From the NCBI GenBank assembly GCA_947311845.1, contig CAMZMU010000063.1:57052902-57116901 (forward strand): a DNA stretch of 64,000 nucleotides, given 5' to 3'. Each line of letters starts with the position of its first letter. Positions within the stretch are counted from its first letter, which is position 1. A program made the position numbers and the translations under genes. This DNA is from Poa pratensis. Its lineage: Eukaryota; Streptophyta; Magnoliopsida; Poales; Poaceae. Of this stretch, positions 1 to 11,400 are shown piece after piece. The notes under the pieces are model-generated. The model was not told the origin of the DNA, searched no databases, and saw only the letters and a list, made by a program, of their open reading frames with translations.

Positions 1-1298
1 ATGGTGCAGATCAGGGTTTCCTTGCTAGCTATTTCCCAGACTTGCTTGATCAACCAATGTTTCACCCACCAGTTAATGGTACCAAACTTGATGGAAATTA
101 TCGCCTTCCTCTAGGCTATCAGATGGATGCTTCTTATTATTGTGAGTATGACTACAGCTATATCAGTATTTCCATATGCCTGTGCATTTTCTTGTCTAAG
201 ACTAATGAACTACACTTCTTTCAGATTTGAAGCTCCGTTGGAGTATTCCGTGTGGACCGAATAGTGTGGTTACATTTCCAAGCGCTCCATGGATGAAGCC
301 ATGGTACTGGTGGTCTTGGCCAGTCTTACCTCTGGGGCTTTCTTGGCATGAACAGCGGCGTGAACACCTAGGGTGGGTGGTTTCTATAGATTTTTTTTGT
401 CATCCATATTTCTATTAGATTCTCAAACTCTCTCACACTAACAGTACTTCACACGAAAAGGTTAGAGAAAAAAGTACCTTGCATGAGATTGTTCGAGAAA
501 AGAGACATTGGTGACATCTCTTTAGAAAAAGAAAGTTCATTATCGTGCCTTTTTATCTTTTAGGATAGAATTCCATAAAGTAAGAAGTTATGCACTCGTC
601 ATGCCCTTTAACAATAGTATGGGTAAACCAGCATCATCAATTGCCACCTGCAAAAAAAACATCATCAATTGCCATGTAGAAGGATGTTGCACAATGTTTT
701 GATTCGGAAGCACATCATCAATCACAGTTTATGACAGTGTTTGAACTTAATATGAAACAGGTATTCATCGGAGATACCGATGGCATTATTCCAGGCTCTA
801 CTATACATCGGAGTCATTGCAGTCAACCGACTAGCGCGGCCTACTTTGTCAAAGCTGTGCTACAACAGAAGAACGGAGAAAAACACGCTGTTTTTACTCA
901 CCACGCTCAGAGTAGTGGTAGCCTTGTCCATACTTGCAGCTTACCTCATTCCCTTCTTCCTCGTACCACGGACTGTCCATCCGCTGCTAGGCTGGCCACT
1001 TTACATGCTTGGCTCTTTCTCCCTATGTTCAGTTGTTATCAGTGTCTTCCTCCTTCACCCCCTTGCTGTCCGCACAACATGGTTTGGTCTCATCGGCACG
1101 CTCTTTGTGATGGCATGCCCATGGTATATGAACGGTGTAGTCCGGGCATTGGCGGTGTTCGCCTATGCGTTTTTCTGCGCGCCCGTGGTTTGGGCATCTT
1201 TGGTAAAGATAATGAGCTCTTTGCAGATCCTAATTGAGAGGGACGCTTACAGGCTTGGAGAACCTAACCAGACGGTCGAGTTCACCAAACTTTACTAA
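1..1298 (+). CDS. Glycogenin-like glycosyltransferase, 3' end (PGSIP7/8-type), partial
   Basis: Three exons are readable: 1-141, 225-372 and 761-1298, with GT-AG introns at 142-224 and 373-760; the phase runs through both junctions and the stop is at 1296-1298. The first exon starts before the window, in the frame beginning at base 3. The encoded C-terminus carries the conserved stretches LASYFPDLLD, HPPVNGTKLDG and LPLGYQMDASYY, then SWHEQRREHLG. A final exon of about 180 residues has several hydrophobic segments that look like membrane helices. This arrangement, a GT8 domain followed by a multi-pass C-terminal tail, is known from plant PGSIP7/PGSIP8 proteins (putative glucuronosyltransferases of the Golgi). 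Family assignment is from remembered motifs. The catalytic core is outside the window, so activity cannot be judged. The gene is an unrelated neighbour of the SCPL array. Confidence 0.85.
632..674 (+). mobile_element. Micro-retroposon scar in PGSIP-like intron 2
   Basis: The 15-bp sequence catcatcaattgcca occurs at 632-646 and again at 660-674. Between the copies lie only 13 bp, cctgc followed by eight A. A perfect target-site duplication around a 3' poly(A) tract is the hallmark of target-primed LINE/SINE insertion, here with almost the whole element lost. A plain tandem duplication would not add the extra A-tailed 13-mer. Confidence 0.6.
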
Positions 1299-2424
1299 GG
1301 TGGGCATGACAGATACATATGGTCGCTTCTAGTGTCATTCAATTTGATCAGCTAATCTCGATTTACATTGGCAATTCTGATGGCCAATTCAGTTGTACAA
1401 GTAAACCACCGAGTTTGGGAACTACAGTTGTTGTACTTCTAACATCAACTGGAACACTGGAAGTTTGGAACCCATGATTGTCCTCTTGGACGTGTAAATG
1501 ATATATACAGTGCCAAGAAGTGCAGATTGATTCTTGTGAGAATGTGTTAGATGTACTGCTGAAGAGCAAATTAGAGTAATTTTTTTTCTTGATTTTCTGT
1601 TATTGAGAAAAAAAAAGGCCAACACATTCCTGACTTTCCTGTAATTGATATCCTCAGTTCTACCATCATGAAAAAGGCAGGAATTTTGTGGGTGTTGTGA
1701 AATACTGTCTGAACTGCTACTGTACATTGTTTTGCCTCTCCATGTGCCCTGAATGCCTGATGTTTGACAGTATTTTCCTTCTTGCAAGAAGGAAAAGGAA
1801 AACCTCTGCATGACTGCATCTGAGATAAAGAGCTGTCATTTATTAATTATTTTGCATTGTTCTTTTGACTTGGGTTAGAAGATTTTACACGTCATGACAT
1901 CCTATATATCATGACGATCTGACTATGTTTTTATATCTCCTCTTGTTTTTTCAGTGCCTGCCTTTCCAAGGAGGCTTAAGCCGTATTGTAGTTCGGGTGT
2001 AAACAAAATCAGATCAGACATTTTGGGGTAGAGTTATCTAACATTATCCTTGCTTCCTCGTTGATACAGAACATGTTGCGTGGATTGTGTGATCACTTAG
2101 TTGGTAGAATATTGAGCGTTGCCGCGTAATGACTTATCTTAAGGATGATTTGATATTTCTTTTCTGACAACTAGCCGCGCCTAGCACATGATATATATTG
2201 ACTAACCATCTAATGTAACACTCGGTTGGTGTAATATAATAGCAAAATGAAAATGATTAAGAAAAAGTCGCATGCAGATCATGCCGGCTGTTCTTCTGCT
2301 ACCTTACGGCATATAAGCTTGAAGGAATTGCCTTGTTGAACATCTCTCTCCTCAGCCTCTTCCAGAGAACGGAGGGAAGCAGAGCAAAAGAAAACAGCTG
2401 ACTACTACAGTACTATCTCGTAAA
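1299..2424. other. Intergenic spacer between PGSIP-like gene and SCPL-1
   Basis: This holds the 3' untranslated and flanking region of the upstream gene and the promoter region of SCPL-1. Short open frames on the minus strand around 1363-1819 have no recognisable similarity and no coding character. No RNA gene or clear transposon end was seen. Confidence 0.5.
2311..2316 (+). promoter_or_regulatory. TATA-like box upstream of SCPL-1
   Basis: An ATATAAG motif lies about 110 bp upstream of the SCPL-1 start codon (2425), a plausible distance for a plant TATA box with a short 5' leader. It is supported only by motif and spacing. Confidence 0.35.
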
Positions 2425-5400
2425 ATGATCGGACGGCTGCTCGTCTTCTTGTTCGCGATCGCGCTAGCAACGCGCTGCCAGCTCGCCGTCGCCGCCGTAG
2501 CCTCCAGTTCCAAGGTAGTGACAAGCCTCCCTGGGTTCCCCGGCCGCCTCTCGTTCCACCTCGAGACAGGGTACCCATTTCTCACTCTGTTCTTCGGTTA
2601 AGTTTTCTACGCAATATGCTGTAGGAGGTGCGATCTCCTTGATCGACCCCATTGGATAGTGGATATAATCTGCTGTTGCTGCTGCTCAATTCTAAGGTAT
2701 GTGGAGGTGGACGAGGAGAACGGCACCGAGCTATTCTACTACTTTGTCGAGTCGGAGGCCGGCGGCGAGAATGCCCCTTTCCTTCTCTGGCTCACCGGCG
2801 GCGACCACTGCTCCGTACTCAGCGGCCTCGCCTTGGAGATCGGTACATTTGAGTTTTGCATTCTCAAGCGTCGACTCGCCATTGCTCTTCAACATCTTTT
2901 TGAAGCGGAGACCGTAGGGGAAAACCCCTACGGTAAAGATTTTATATATATAGAAAAACCAGCAGTTTTTCTTACAGCTTCAAAAAATTGGGGTGTACCC
3001 TAGGGAGGAAAGAAATCAAACAATAAAAGAGAGTACAAGTGAGCCATCTAAATGAAAGTTTCTAACACCCAAGCAAGTAAATGCTGAACTAGCGAACGCT
3101 TGATTCTATGTTGGTGCAGCAGGAGATCAGCTTGGAAATGAACTTTCCACCGAGCCAAGGAGGGCTGAAGCTGATTGAAGATAATATCATTTCGGCTCCT
3201 CCACAAGTTCCACATAGCGCATGTGATAATCTCCATAAAGCAAGGACCTTCAAATGATTTTTTAGCTCTGATAAGACGCCGCGAAATCGGCAGGGAGCAG
3301 TCCCAATCCACCCCAATAAAATCCCAGCATACTTACTTGAACAGGATCTGTTCTATAGGATCGTACCGTTGCATCCTAGACTAATTGCTCTTCAACATCA
3401 TAAATATTTATCCATGCATGTACACTGCCGTCACTGCAGGTCCATTTCAGTTCGTCGCAGAGCCTTACAATGGCACCGTACCCAGCCTGGAAATAAATCC
3501 GTACTCATGGACGAAGGTCCGCCATGTTTTGCACTACCCTGCAGCTAGCCACGTTACAGATTCATGTTCAGTCCACTCTTGACAGTGTGTCCATCTGCTC
3601 TGCAGGTGTCGAATATCCTTTTTGTCGATACACCTGTTGGGGCAGGATTTTCCTTTTCCAGACGACCTGAAGGCTACCATGTTGGGGAAGTATCTACCTC
3701 ACTGCAGCTCCATGAACTCCTCATCAAGGTACTAATTACTCCGATCCGCTAATGACTTTACTTCGATTGAGTATACTAACTTGTTAAAATTTGCCTGATC
3801 CACGTGACAATGTCTAGTGGTTCATTGACCATCCCGAGTTCCTTGGAAATCCCCTCTATATTGGGGGAGACTCGTTTGCTGGAAAAATTGTACCATTTAT
3901 CGCTCAAAAGATTTCAGAAGGTACGGACTCTGATGCTGTATATTTTCCACCCTACAAAACTGAGCATGTTCATACAGCTCATTGATTTCACCGTGTTCAC
4001 CGCTATCTTAATGCTTTATACTCTTCAGGTGTTGAAGCTGGAAGGAGCCCACTTCTTAATCTCAAGGTACATGCTGTAGTTTTAGGTCCCAAAATCTACA
4101 TATACTCCCATGAGGCCATGAGGGGATGGTTACTCAAAATAAGTCTTAGCATATTCATCATTTATATTTTCTTACCAACAAAGCCAAACATCATTGATAT
4201 ATAATTCATGGCACACTTATGTTACTTCCAGGGCTATCTAGTAGGCAACCCGGCAACGGGTGAAAGCATAGATGAAAGCTCTAAAGTGCCATATGCTCAC
4301 GGATTTGGTATCATATCAGATCAGCTGTACGAGGTAATCGAACTCACCGAGGTCCACTATTCCTATCCATCTGCATTTCTACAGTTTTGTCAAAACTGAA
4401 TCGAGGGGCATGTTGTTTTTTCTTACGTGTACAGACAATACTGGGGCACTGTCAAGGAGAGGACTACACGAATCCTACAAATGCACTGTGTTCTAATTCT
4501 CTGGGAAGTTTCAATAATGTAAGAACGAGACATCCTACAAATACATTCAAGCTGTTTGGTACCTGACTGAGTACTGAAGTTCATGTTATGTCCTCCATAC
4601 AATTCCAATTGCAGCTCCTCTCCGAAGTTATGGGCGCCCAAATTTTGCTGGACAACTGCGTTTATGCGTCTGGTAAACCAGGCACCGAGACAGACGATTC
4701 AGCTGGTGCTGGCCGAAAGATCCTAAGAGAGGAAGCTGGAATCGCAAAAGGGAAACGAGTGAAAAACCCACCGCCTCGTGTGCCACTTGGTTGCATCGTA
4801 AGTCAGCATTAAGCGTATCACTCACAACGGCATGTGTTTCCATTCCTTGGGTTGAACTAATCCTACATAACGCGATGGGTGCAGAGTTACACGGCTTACC
4901 TGTCGTACTTCTGGGCAAACGACGAGCTCACCCGAGCAGCCATGGGGATCAAGAAGGGGAGCGTGGACGAGTGGGTTAGATGCCACGCCGGCGACGTCCC
5001 GTACACCAGAGATATCGAGAGCAGCATCAAGTACCACCGGAATGTTACCGCCAACGGCTACCGGGCGCTCGTGTACAGGTCCGGGAAATGAACGAACCCG
5101 TTCGCGGCTGTCTGTTTGCTGCTACTGAAACTTTGGAAGCCTGAAACCTGACGGTGTTTCCTGTTGGTGGCATGCAGCGGCGACCACGATGCGATTGTGC
5201 CGCACCTGGGGACGCAGGCGTGGGTGAGGTCGCTCGGCTTCCCCGTCGTCGACGACTGGAGGGCGTGGCATCTTCATGGCCAGTCTGCCGGGTTCGTCAT
5301 CGACCGTTTCTTTCTCGTTGTCTGCTTCGACTTTCATTCATTCTCTAACAGTGATGTCGATCTCTTTCACGGGTTTGCAGATTCACCATAAGTTACTCCA

Positions 5401-5595
5401 ACAACATGACATTCGCGACCGTAAAGGTAAGCACATTTTTCTGCATGCATTTGTGGTTCGCGTGGTTTTTGGATTACCGGTTTTAAGTCTTTTTCCGGAT
5501 TGGGTTTGCAGGGAGCCGGGCACACGGCACCTCAGTACGAGCCTGAGAGGTGCTTTGCCATGTTCAGCCGTTGGATACTGGACAATCCACTCTAG
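2425..5595 (+). CDS. Serine carboxypeptidase-like acyltransferase, intact (SCPL-1)
   Basis: Thirteen exons: 2425-2570, 2697-2842, 3440-3516, 3606-3728, 3818-3920, 4029-4066, 4232-4333, 4435-4518, 4615-4797, 4885-5078, 5178-5291, 5381-5426 and 5512-5595. All introns are GT-AG and the total is 1440 nt, giving 479 residues. Residues 1 to about 23 form a signal peptide. The catalytic triad appears as Ser183 (GGDSFAGK), Asp403 (GDHDAIVP) and His456 (GAGHTAP). The GDS context, rather than the GES of true peptidases, and WTKV, NILFVDTPVGAGFSFS and GYLVGNP fit the clade IA SCPL acyltransferases, which use 1-O-glucose esters as acyl donors in the vacuole. NGT, NVT and NMT are possible glycosylation sites. 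The oxyanion-hole region reads GGDHCS where most family members have GGPGCS. The acyl acceptor and donor are unknown. Intron 2 is enlarged by a LINE fragment. Confidence 0.92.
2896..3383 (-). mobile_element. 5'-truncated LINE fragment in SCPL-1 intron 2
   Basis: A 15-bp target-site duplication, attgctcttcaacat, flanks the insert at 2881-2895 and 3384-3398. The insert begins with a short T run (the poly(A) tail on the minus strand). On that strand it encodes a fragment containing CAMWNLWRSRNDIIFN, typical of the region downstream of the reverse transcriptase in plant LINEs. The equivalent introns of SCPL-2 and SCPL-4 lack it. It lies wholly inside the intron, so the coding sequence is unaffected. 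Confidence 0.85.
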
Positions 5596-7658
5596 GCTTA
5601 CTATATTCTACATCATCTAGTAGCTCTACTCCGTTCGCCTGAAGAGGCATTATTTGTAAAGTTTGTCTAAATTGCATCCCTGAAGAATATTATTAGCAAG
5701 ATGATGTGAGCTAGTGGAAGACTGCGCCACATACACATGTATTATTCTTAATTATTACTTTGATGTATGTGTTGGAAAATGGAAATGCATCTATAAAGTT
5801 GATGTGAAAGAATGTAGTGGCTTGTTTATTGAACACTATATATCTTCGCAAAAAAAAAAACACTATATAGTATTTTGAATATCGGAAAACTCAAGGAATG
5901 TTTGGCAATTGTAGTATCAGTAGAGAATTGTTTTTGAATTATGTCAGGCAACTAGCTTGTAGAATAATTTTTTTTAAAATTGCACGAGCACATGCACAAT
6001 ATTTTATTTAGCTATACATATTAACGCACGTATCACATTTAAACCTCCTTGCTTTTTTGATAAATGGAGTTTTCATTGACTCAATTAACCACATCGAGGC
6101 GATACAAACATGAAGATTTTACATCCGTCCGATCTCTGGATAACTAGTAAGATGCACACCCGTGAAACACACTTATACATCAAACCGAAGCATAAAAAGT
6201 GGTTTCTGACGAAAATAAAAAATATCATAAGAAGAAAGAGGACAGATCAGAAAACTACCAATACCAATATGCCATCTATGGTGAGTAATCACTTCCATTG
6301 TTGCTCGCTCCACTCAGATAAATGATAAATGCCGCCGTAAGCAATTTCCGATGCTTTGGTCACAGAAGTAATGATAGTGAGCAGCAAGTACATGAGTACA
6401 TAATCTGGAGAAGAAATTTCTTCTTATGAAAGACCCCATCATTTCTACATAGCCACAATGACAAACACAATGTTGTCACTCTGCCAGGGTTAAGACGCAA
6501 ATATTATATCAGTTTGTTGAAGGAAGGTATCAACATATTTGAAATACTCTATGACAGATAAAAATTAGAGGCTACTTGGATGATAGCTAAATCTACTTGC
6601 AAATAGGTAATAGGACACAACACACAAAAGAATACGTGAAGAGATTCCTTATGCATATAAACTACAACAAGTCGTATGTACAAGGGAGGATTATCATGTT
6701 GCCCGGAAGCTATCCAATCATCCATTATGAGTATGCATATGCAAGTTTTTTTCTCTAAAATAAACCTTCCCCTTTTATCCATGTTTCCAAACTTTGCTGG
6801 TTACTCTTTTCCACCCTAAAAATGCATACGGATCACAACTTTTCCCCTTTTCCTTGGAATCTAAGACAAAAAAAACATTTCTTTTGTTATGTAGGGAGAT
6901 GTGATGAGGGGGAGGTTGGGATGAACAATTGACACCAACTCCCCTTTAATACTAAAGATACTCCTATGTTGTAAGACAACACACATAAAGCAGAAATATG
7001 TGATGTCCAATAGGGAGATCAATCAAGATCATATAGTATTGACGGATGCAACAATGCTCACCAAACCTGACATCGACACATTATTTTTTGCATATGATAC
7101 GAATACTTGTACTATTTATTGAAATTTAACAATTACCATTCCATAGCATTCCCTACGATATGTTATTTTTTCATATTTATTGAAAGGCTTAAAATACAAA
7201 ACCACTTTCCAGTCAGTCCAGGGTTCAGTTTAAACGGTTATAAAAAGTTCAGGGTTTAATTCATATGGTTTCATATTTAAGGAGAGTCAAGTCGGACCAA
7301 GCAGAAAATTTTGATGTTTGAACTAAAGTTTCCTCAAGTTCATTTCTAATCTTCGTTAGTAATACTATAGAACAGTTTTGTCCGCGCTGTGTGATCACTA
7401 AATAGTGCACGTGTTATCATTCCCGTGTTGATGAATGATCTTGAGGTTGACCAAGTAATTTCTTTAGAGACAACTAGCCACGCCTGACGCATAGACATAA
7501 ACTAGAGTAATGTACAACAGGAAAATACATTGAAAGTAATCCAATTGATCAGATCATGTGTTTCTTCTCCATGATGCCCATCTCTCTCAGCCTCACAAGA
7601 TCCAGCCAGTAGAACACCAAAACAAGGAAAATAGAGCAGCTGACTATTATCTCGTAAA
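5596..7658. other. AT-rich spacer between SCPL-1 and SCPL-2
   Basis: No coding region could be supported. Around 6050 a T run followed by gataaatggag resembles the 3' end of a minus-strand plant LINE, so part of the following kilobase may be old LINE 3' sequence, but the other end was not found. A micro-insertion is listed separately at 5834-5869. The last 150 bp before SCPL-2 resemble the SCPL-1 upstream region (the shared motif ctcgtaaaatgatcgg spans the start). Confidence 0.45.
5834..5869 (+). mobile_element. Micro-retroposon scar downstream of SCPL-1
   Basis: The 9-bp sequence cactatata occurs at 5834-5842 and 5861-5869. Between them is tcttcgc followed by 11 A. The same cttcgcAAAA ending terminates the larger minus-strand retroposon in SCPL-2 intron 8 (12148-12816). 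The scar is therefore best read as the last few bases of that family, inserted after extreme 5' truncation. Confidence 0.6.
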
Positions 7659-8187
7659 ATGATCGGACGGCTGCTCCTGCCACTCTGCTTCTTCTTCTGG
7701 ATCGGCCTCACCACGCGGCAGCTCGACCTCGCCGCCGCATCCTCTAGTTTCAAAGTAGTGACCACTCTCCCTGGGTTCGACGGCCTCCTTCCCTTCAACC
7801 TCGAGACAGGGTACCTCTCGCTCTTCAGTAATTTTCCTCTACTCATGCACAGCACCAGGAAAGTAGGATGTGCACGCGATCGACACCATTGGATCTAATC
7901 TGCTGATGCTGCTTGCTTGATTCCAAGGTACGTAGAGGTGGATGAGGTCAACGGTGCCGAGCTGTTCTACTACTTCGTGGAGTCGGAGGCCGGCGGCGAG
8001 AATGACCCTTTCCTTCTCTGGCTCACCGGCGGTGACCACTGCTCCGTACTCAGCGGCCTCGCCTTGGAGATCGGTACGTTTGAGCTTGCATTCTCAACCG
8101 TTGACTAGTCATTACTCTCCAACATCATATTATTAATCCATGCATGTGCCCTACCGCAATTGCAGGTCCATTTCAATTCGTCATAGA

Positions 8188-10356
8188 AGTTCCGCGACGG
8201 ATTAGGACTCGATGAAGAAGGCTATGCGTCGCAAAGCGGCGCACAACTTGGACACTTTCGATACGGAAATGAATCCAAAGTCTTTTCTCTCGTTTTCTCC
8301 TCATTCGATTCAGTCTAATCTTAATAGTGTAGGTTTTAATCTTGGTAGTAGTAAGAATCAAATAGAGGCTTCAACTAATGTCTTGAGCATATGGAATTTA
8401 ACCGTCTAACGGTTATTCCTAAAGTTTCGACGGTGTTGACAGCCACCTATTTGAATGATGAAGAAGCGAATGCCACATCAGATGGTCAGCTTCTTTCTCA
8501 TCTCATTGGTGAAGTTTCGGAGGTTGGTTTGGATGAGGACGGGTTGCACCCATTGTATCATTGTATGAGTTAAAAGCATCCCGTCGGAAATCAAAATCTA
8601 CCTGTAACAAGGCGTCCCGGTAACGGGCAAAGTTTTCCAAATCCCCCATTGTTTCCAAATGAATGGCATGTTCGCAAATAGCAGAGATCTTGGTGACTTG
8701 GCTAAACATTTGCAATTCACTAGTTGCATTCGGGATCATAATTTGGATTTCTTATCTATTTCTGAGACGGGCAGGCGGGAGTTCTCGCAAGGTCTATTGA
8801 ACCGGCTTTCAGGCGGTATAGATTTTGCTTGGTATTACCGTCCTCCGCGTGGACGCTCCGGAGGCATTTTACTAGGCATCAGGATTGATACCATGGATGT
8901 GTTGTCTGTTTCGGATGGTGATTTTCATATAAAAATACACATCCAAAATAAAGCGGACAATTTCATTTGGAGTCTTGTCGCCGTGTATGGGCCGGCTCAG
9001 GAGGAGTTCAAATCCGCTTTTCTTTGTGAAATGGTCAACTTAGTAAAAGATAACCCGCACCCGTTCATCATCGGTGGGGACTTTAACTTGCTTCGTTATC
9101 CATTCGAGAAAAGCAGGGGTCGGTTTGACAATCGTTGACCTCTTTTATTAAATGCTGTCATTGACAACTTGAGCTTAATAGAGATTTCAATGGTTGGGAG
9201 ACAGTTCACTTGGCCTAACTCTCTCCCTGAACCCACATACGAGAAATCAGACCGTGTACTGATGGACACCGATTGGGAATCTAGGTTCCCATTGGTATCA
9301 GTATGGGTTCTAGAACGTATTGAGGGTTTGTCGGACCGTGATCCTATTCTTTTGACCACAGGCATGTCTAGACCACCGTGTAACCAGCGTTTCAAGTTTG
9401 AACTTGGATGGTTGCATCGCGAGGGATTCTATGAGATGGTCAAAAGAATTTGGGAAAGACCGATTACTGGCGATTCACATATCCAGAGATGGAACAACAA
9501 AATCCGGTCTTTACGCACACATCTTGTTGGTTGGGCTCATCACACTACTAGTTTACTTAAAAAAGAAAAGATACGACTATCCTCGATAATTGATGCTCTA
9601 GAGGCATTAGGAGAAGTTCGGCTATTATCTACACAAGAAATTGAGCTTAAGATCCAATCTAATGCGGAGATAGCAAAACTTCTGCGAGAGGAAGAGTTAA
9701 AATGGTATCAAAGTTCCAAAGCCCAATTCATCCTTGAAGGGGACTCGAATACTCGCTACTTCCATAGTATTGCCAATGGCAGACACAGGAAAAAACGTAT
9801 TCACTCCCTAGTACAGGATGAGGGAGCGATTGAGACCATTAAACACTTATTCTTCCAGTGCGAGTTTGCTAGGTCTATATGGTCAGTCATCCAGATAGGT
9901 TCTACCTTATATCCCCCGCACAGCGTTGCAAACATTTTCGGGAATTGGCTAAACGGGCTTGATTCTAGGTTTAAACTACTTATTAGGATGGGAGCGATTG
10001 CCGTTATTTGGTCGCTATGGCTATGTAGAAATGACAAGGTTTTTAATGATAAAAATTCTTCTGTTATGCAGGTTATCTACCGATGCACAGCTGCGCTCCG
10101 ATCATGGTCGGCCCTACAGCGTGTGGAGCACCGGGAAATATTTTTGGAGGTGTCGTCGCGTTTGGAGGCTGCGGCGCGGGAGTTATTCTCCCAGCATGGA
10201 TGGCCACATAATCTCCGGATCGACCATCCACCACCATATGTAATTCGCCTTTTTTAATTTTCACATACTTCGGAACTTTGGAACTTGTTGGGGCTGTGTG
10301 CATCCTAATTATGCAGAGTCCGGGTGTAATGCTTAATACCCTTTATCAAAAAAAAA
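8188..10356 (+). mobile_element. LINE with internal deletion, inserted in SCPL-2 exon 3
   Basis: A 10-bp target-site duplication, tcgtcataga, lies at 8178-8187 and 10357-10366, and the element ends in an A run at 10348-10356. An ORF1-like tail (about 8212-8573, one frameshift) is followed by an endonuclease region (8659-9138) with GGDFNLLRYP, one nonsense codon at 9136-9138, and a same-frame continuation to 10257. In that continuation the text jumps from EGDSNTRYFHSIANGRHRKK straight to the cysteine-bearing HLFFQCEFA downstream domain. The reverse-transcriptase core is therefore missing without loss of frame. The copy is non-autonomous; when the RT was lost relative to insertion is unknown. 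Confidence 0.88.
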
Positions 10357-10503
10357 TCGTCATAGAGCCTTATAGTGGCACCGTACCGAGCCTGCAAGTC
10401 AACCCGTACTCATGGACGAAGGTCGGTCTGATTCTGCTCTCTTCTGCGCACTGCTCCTCGGTAGCCATCTTAGTTTCATATTCAGGCTCTTTAATTCTGT
10501 CAT

Positions 10504-10585
10504 GGCTGTGTGCATCCTAATTATGTAGAGGCCGGGTGCAATGCTTAAAACTTTTAAGTAATAAATCTCTTTATCTAAAAGAAAT
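10504..10585 (+). mobile_element. LINE 3' tail remnant in SCPL-2 intron 3
   Basis: The stretch ggctgtgtgcatcctaatta at 10504-10523, followed by gggtgcaatgctta, matches the 3' end of the LINE in exon 3 (10293-10312 onward), but it is more diverged and ends in ttatctaaaagaaa. It is a second, separate insertion of the same family in the next intron. Its 5' border and target duplication were not resolved. Confidence 0.55.
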
Positions 10586-10839
10586 TTTTTGTCCTGTCTG
10601 AACGATGTCCGCCGTCTGCAGTTGGCAAACATCCTCTTTGTGGATACGCCGGTTGGGGCAGGATTTTCCTTTTCCAGGCAGCCCGAAGGCTATGATGTTG
10701 GTGACGTATCTACCTCTCTGCAGCTCCATGAATTCCTCAACAAGGTACTAGGTACTTCGAGTTGGAAATTATCTTTTGAAATGGATTCAATATTCATTTG
10801 TTGTTGCATTCTGGGCTGCAAAAAACAACTCTTTTTAGC

Positions 10840-11400
10840 TTGATTCCAGATAATAAGCCGAGCATCAGCTAATCTTGTAGCTCGATTGTAAATTGTTTCA
10901 ATCGAGCTGAGTTTAGGTTAGGACGAGCTTTGCACAAATTTGGCTTGATATAACCCGAATTTGTCTTCATGTATTAGCCTCTCACGTGTGACTCGACTCA
11001 CGTATGATCAAAAGGCCTATACGTGGACAAAGTGGGGGTAGAAGCAATTTTGTATTCAATTCTGAAACCTGAGACTTGAACCCAAAACCTTACGGCTCTG
11101 TTACCGTGTCAAGTTTAATGCACTATTGAGCATGCAACTGTGCCCTAAATTCTTAATGTAATATCGCACTTGAAAGTGACTCAAGCTCGGTTTGAAATCA
11201 TCACAAGTGTCAAGTACTAGTTAAATCGGCTTGTAGCTTGATCTCTAGCAGTTTAGTTTTGTTCGCTTCCACGCTTATGGTGTTCTAATTAATAGTCCTG
11301 CTTTGGCATTTATTCTGGCTCGCCTCAAATTAAGTTTGCTCTTTTTCACACTGAGTTGATCTTAGCTAAGCTTAGTCTCTCTCAAACTCAACTCGTTTAT
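10840..11400. other. Unclassified insertion in SCPL-2 intron 4
   Basis: Intron 4 is 709 bp here (10745-11453) against 89 bp in SCPL-1, so about 600 bp have been added. The sequence is AT-rich with no coding frame and no clear target duplication or terminal repeat. On the minus strand around 11070-11090 a short stretch resembles a tRNA B-box (gggttcaagtctc), which could mark a tRNA-derived SINE, but no matching A-box or poly(A) end was found. Confidence 0.35.

Noticed and set aside
11060..11100. Possible tRNA or tRNA-derived SINE
   Set aside because: Only a B-box-like stretch is seen; no cloverleaf, A-box or poly(A) end could be built around it.
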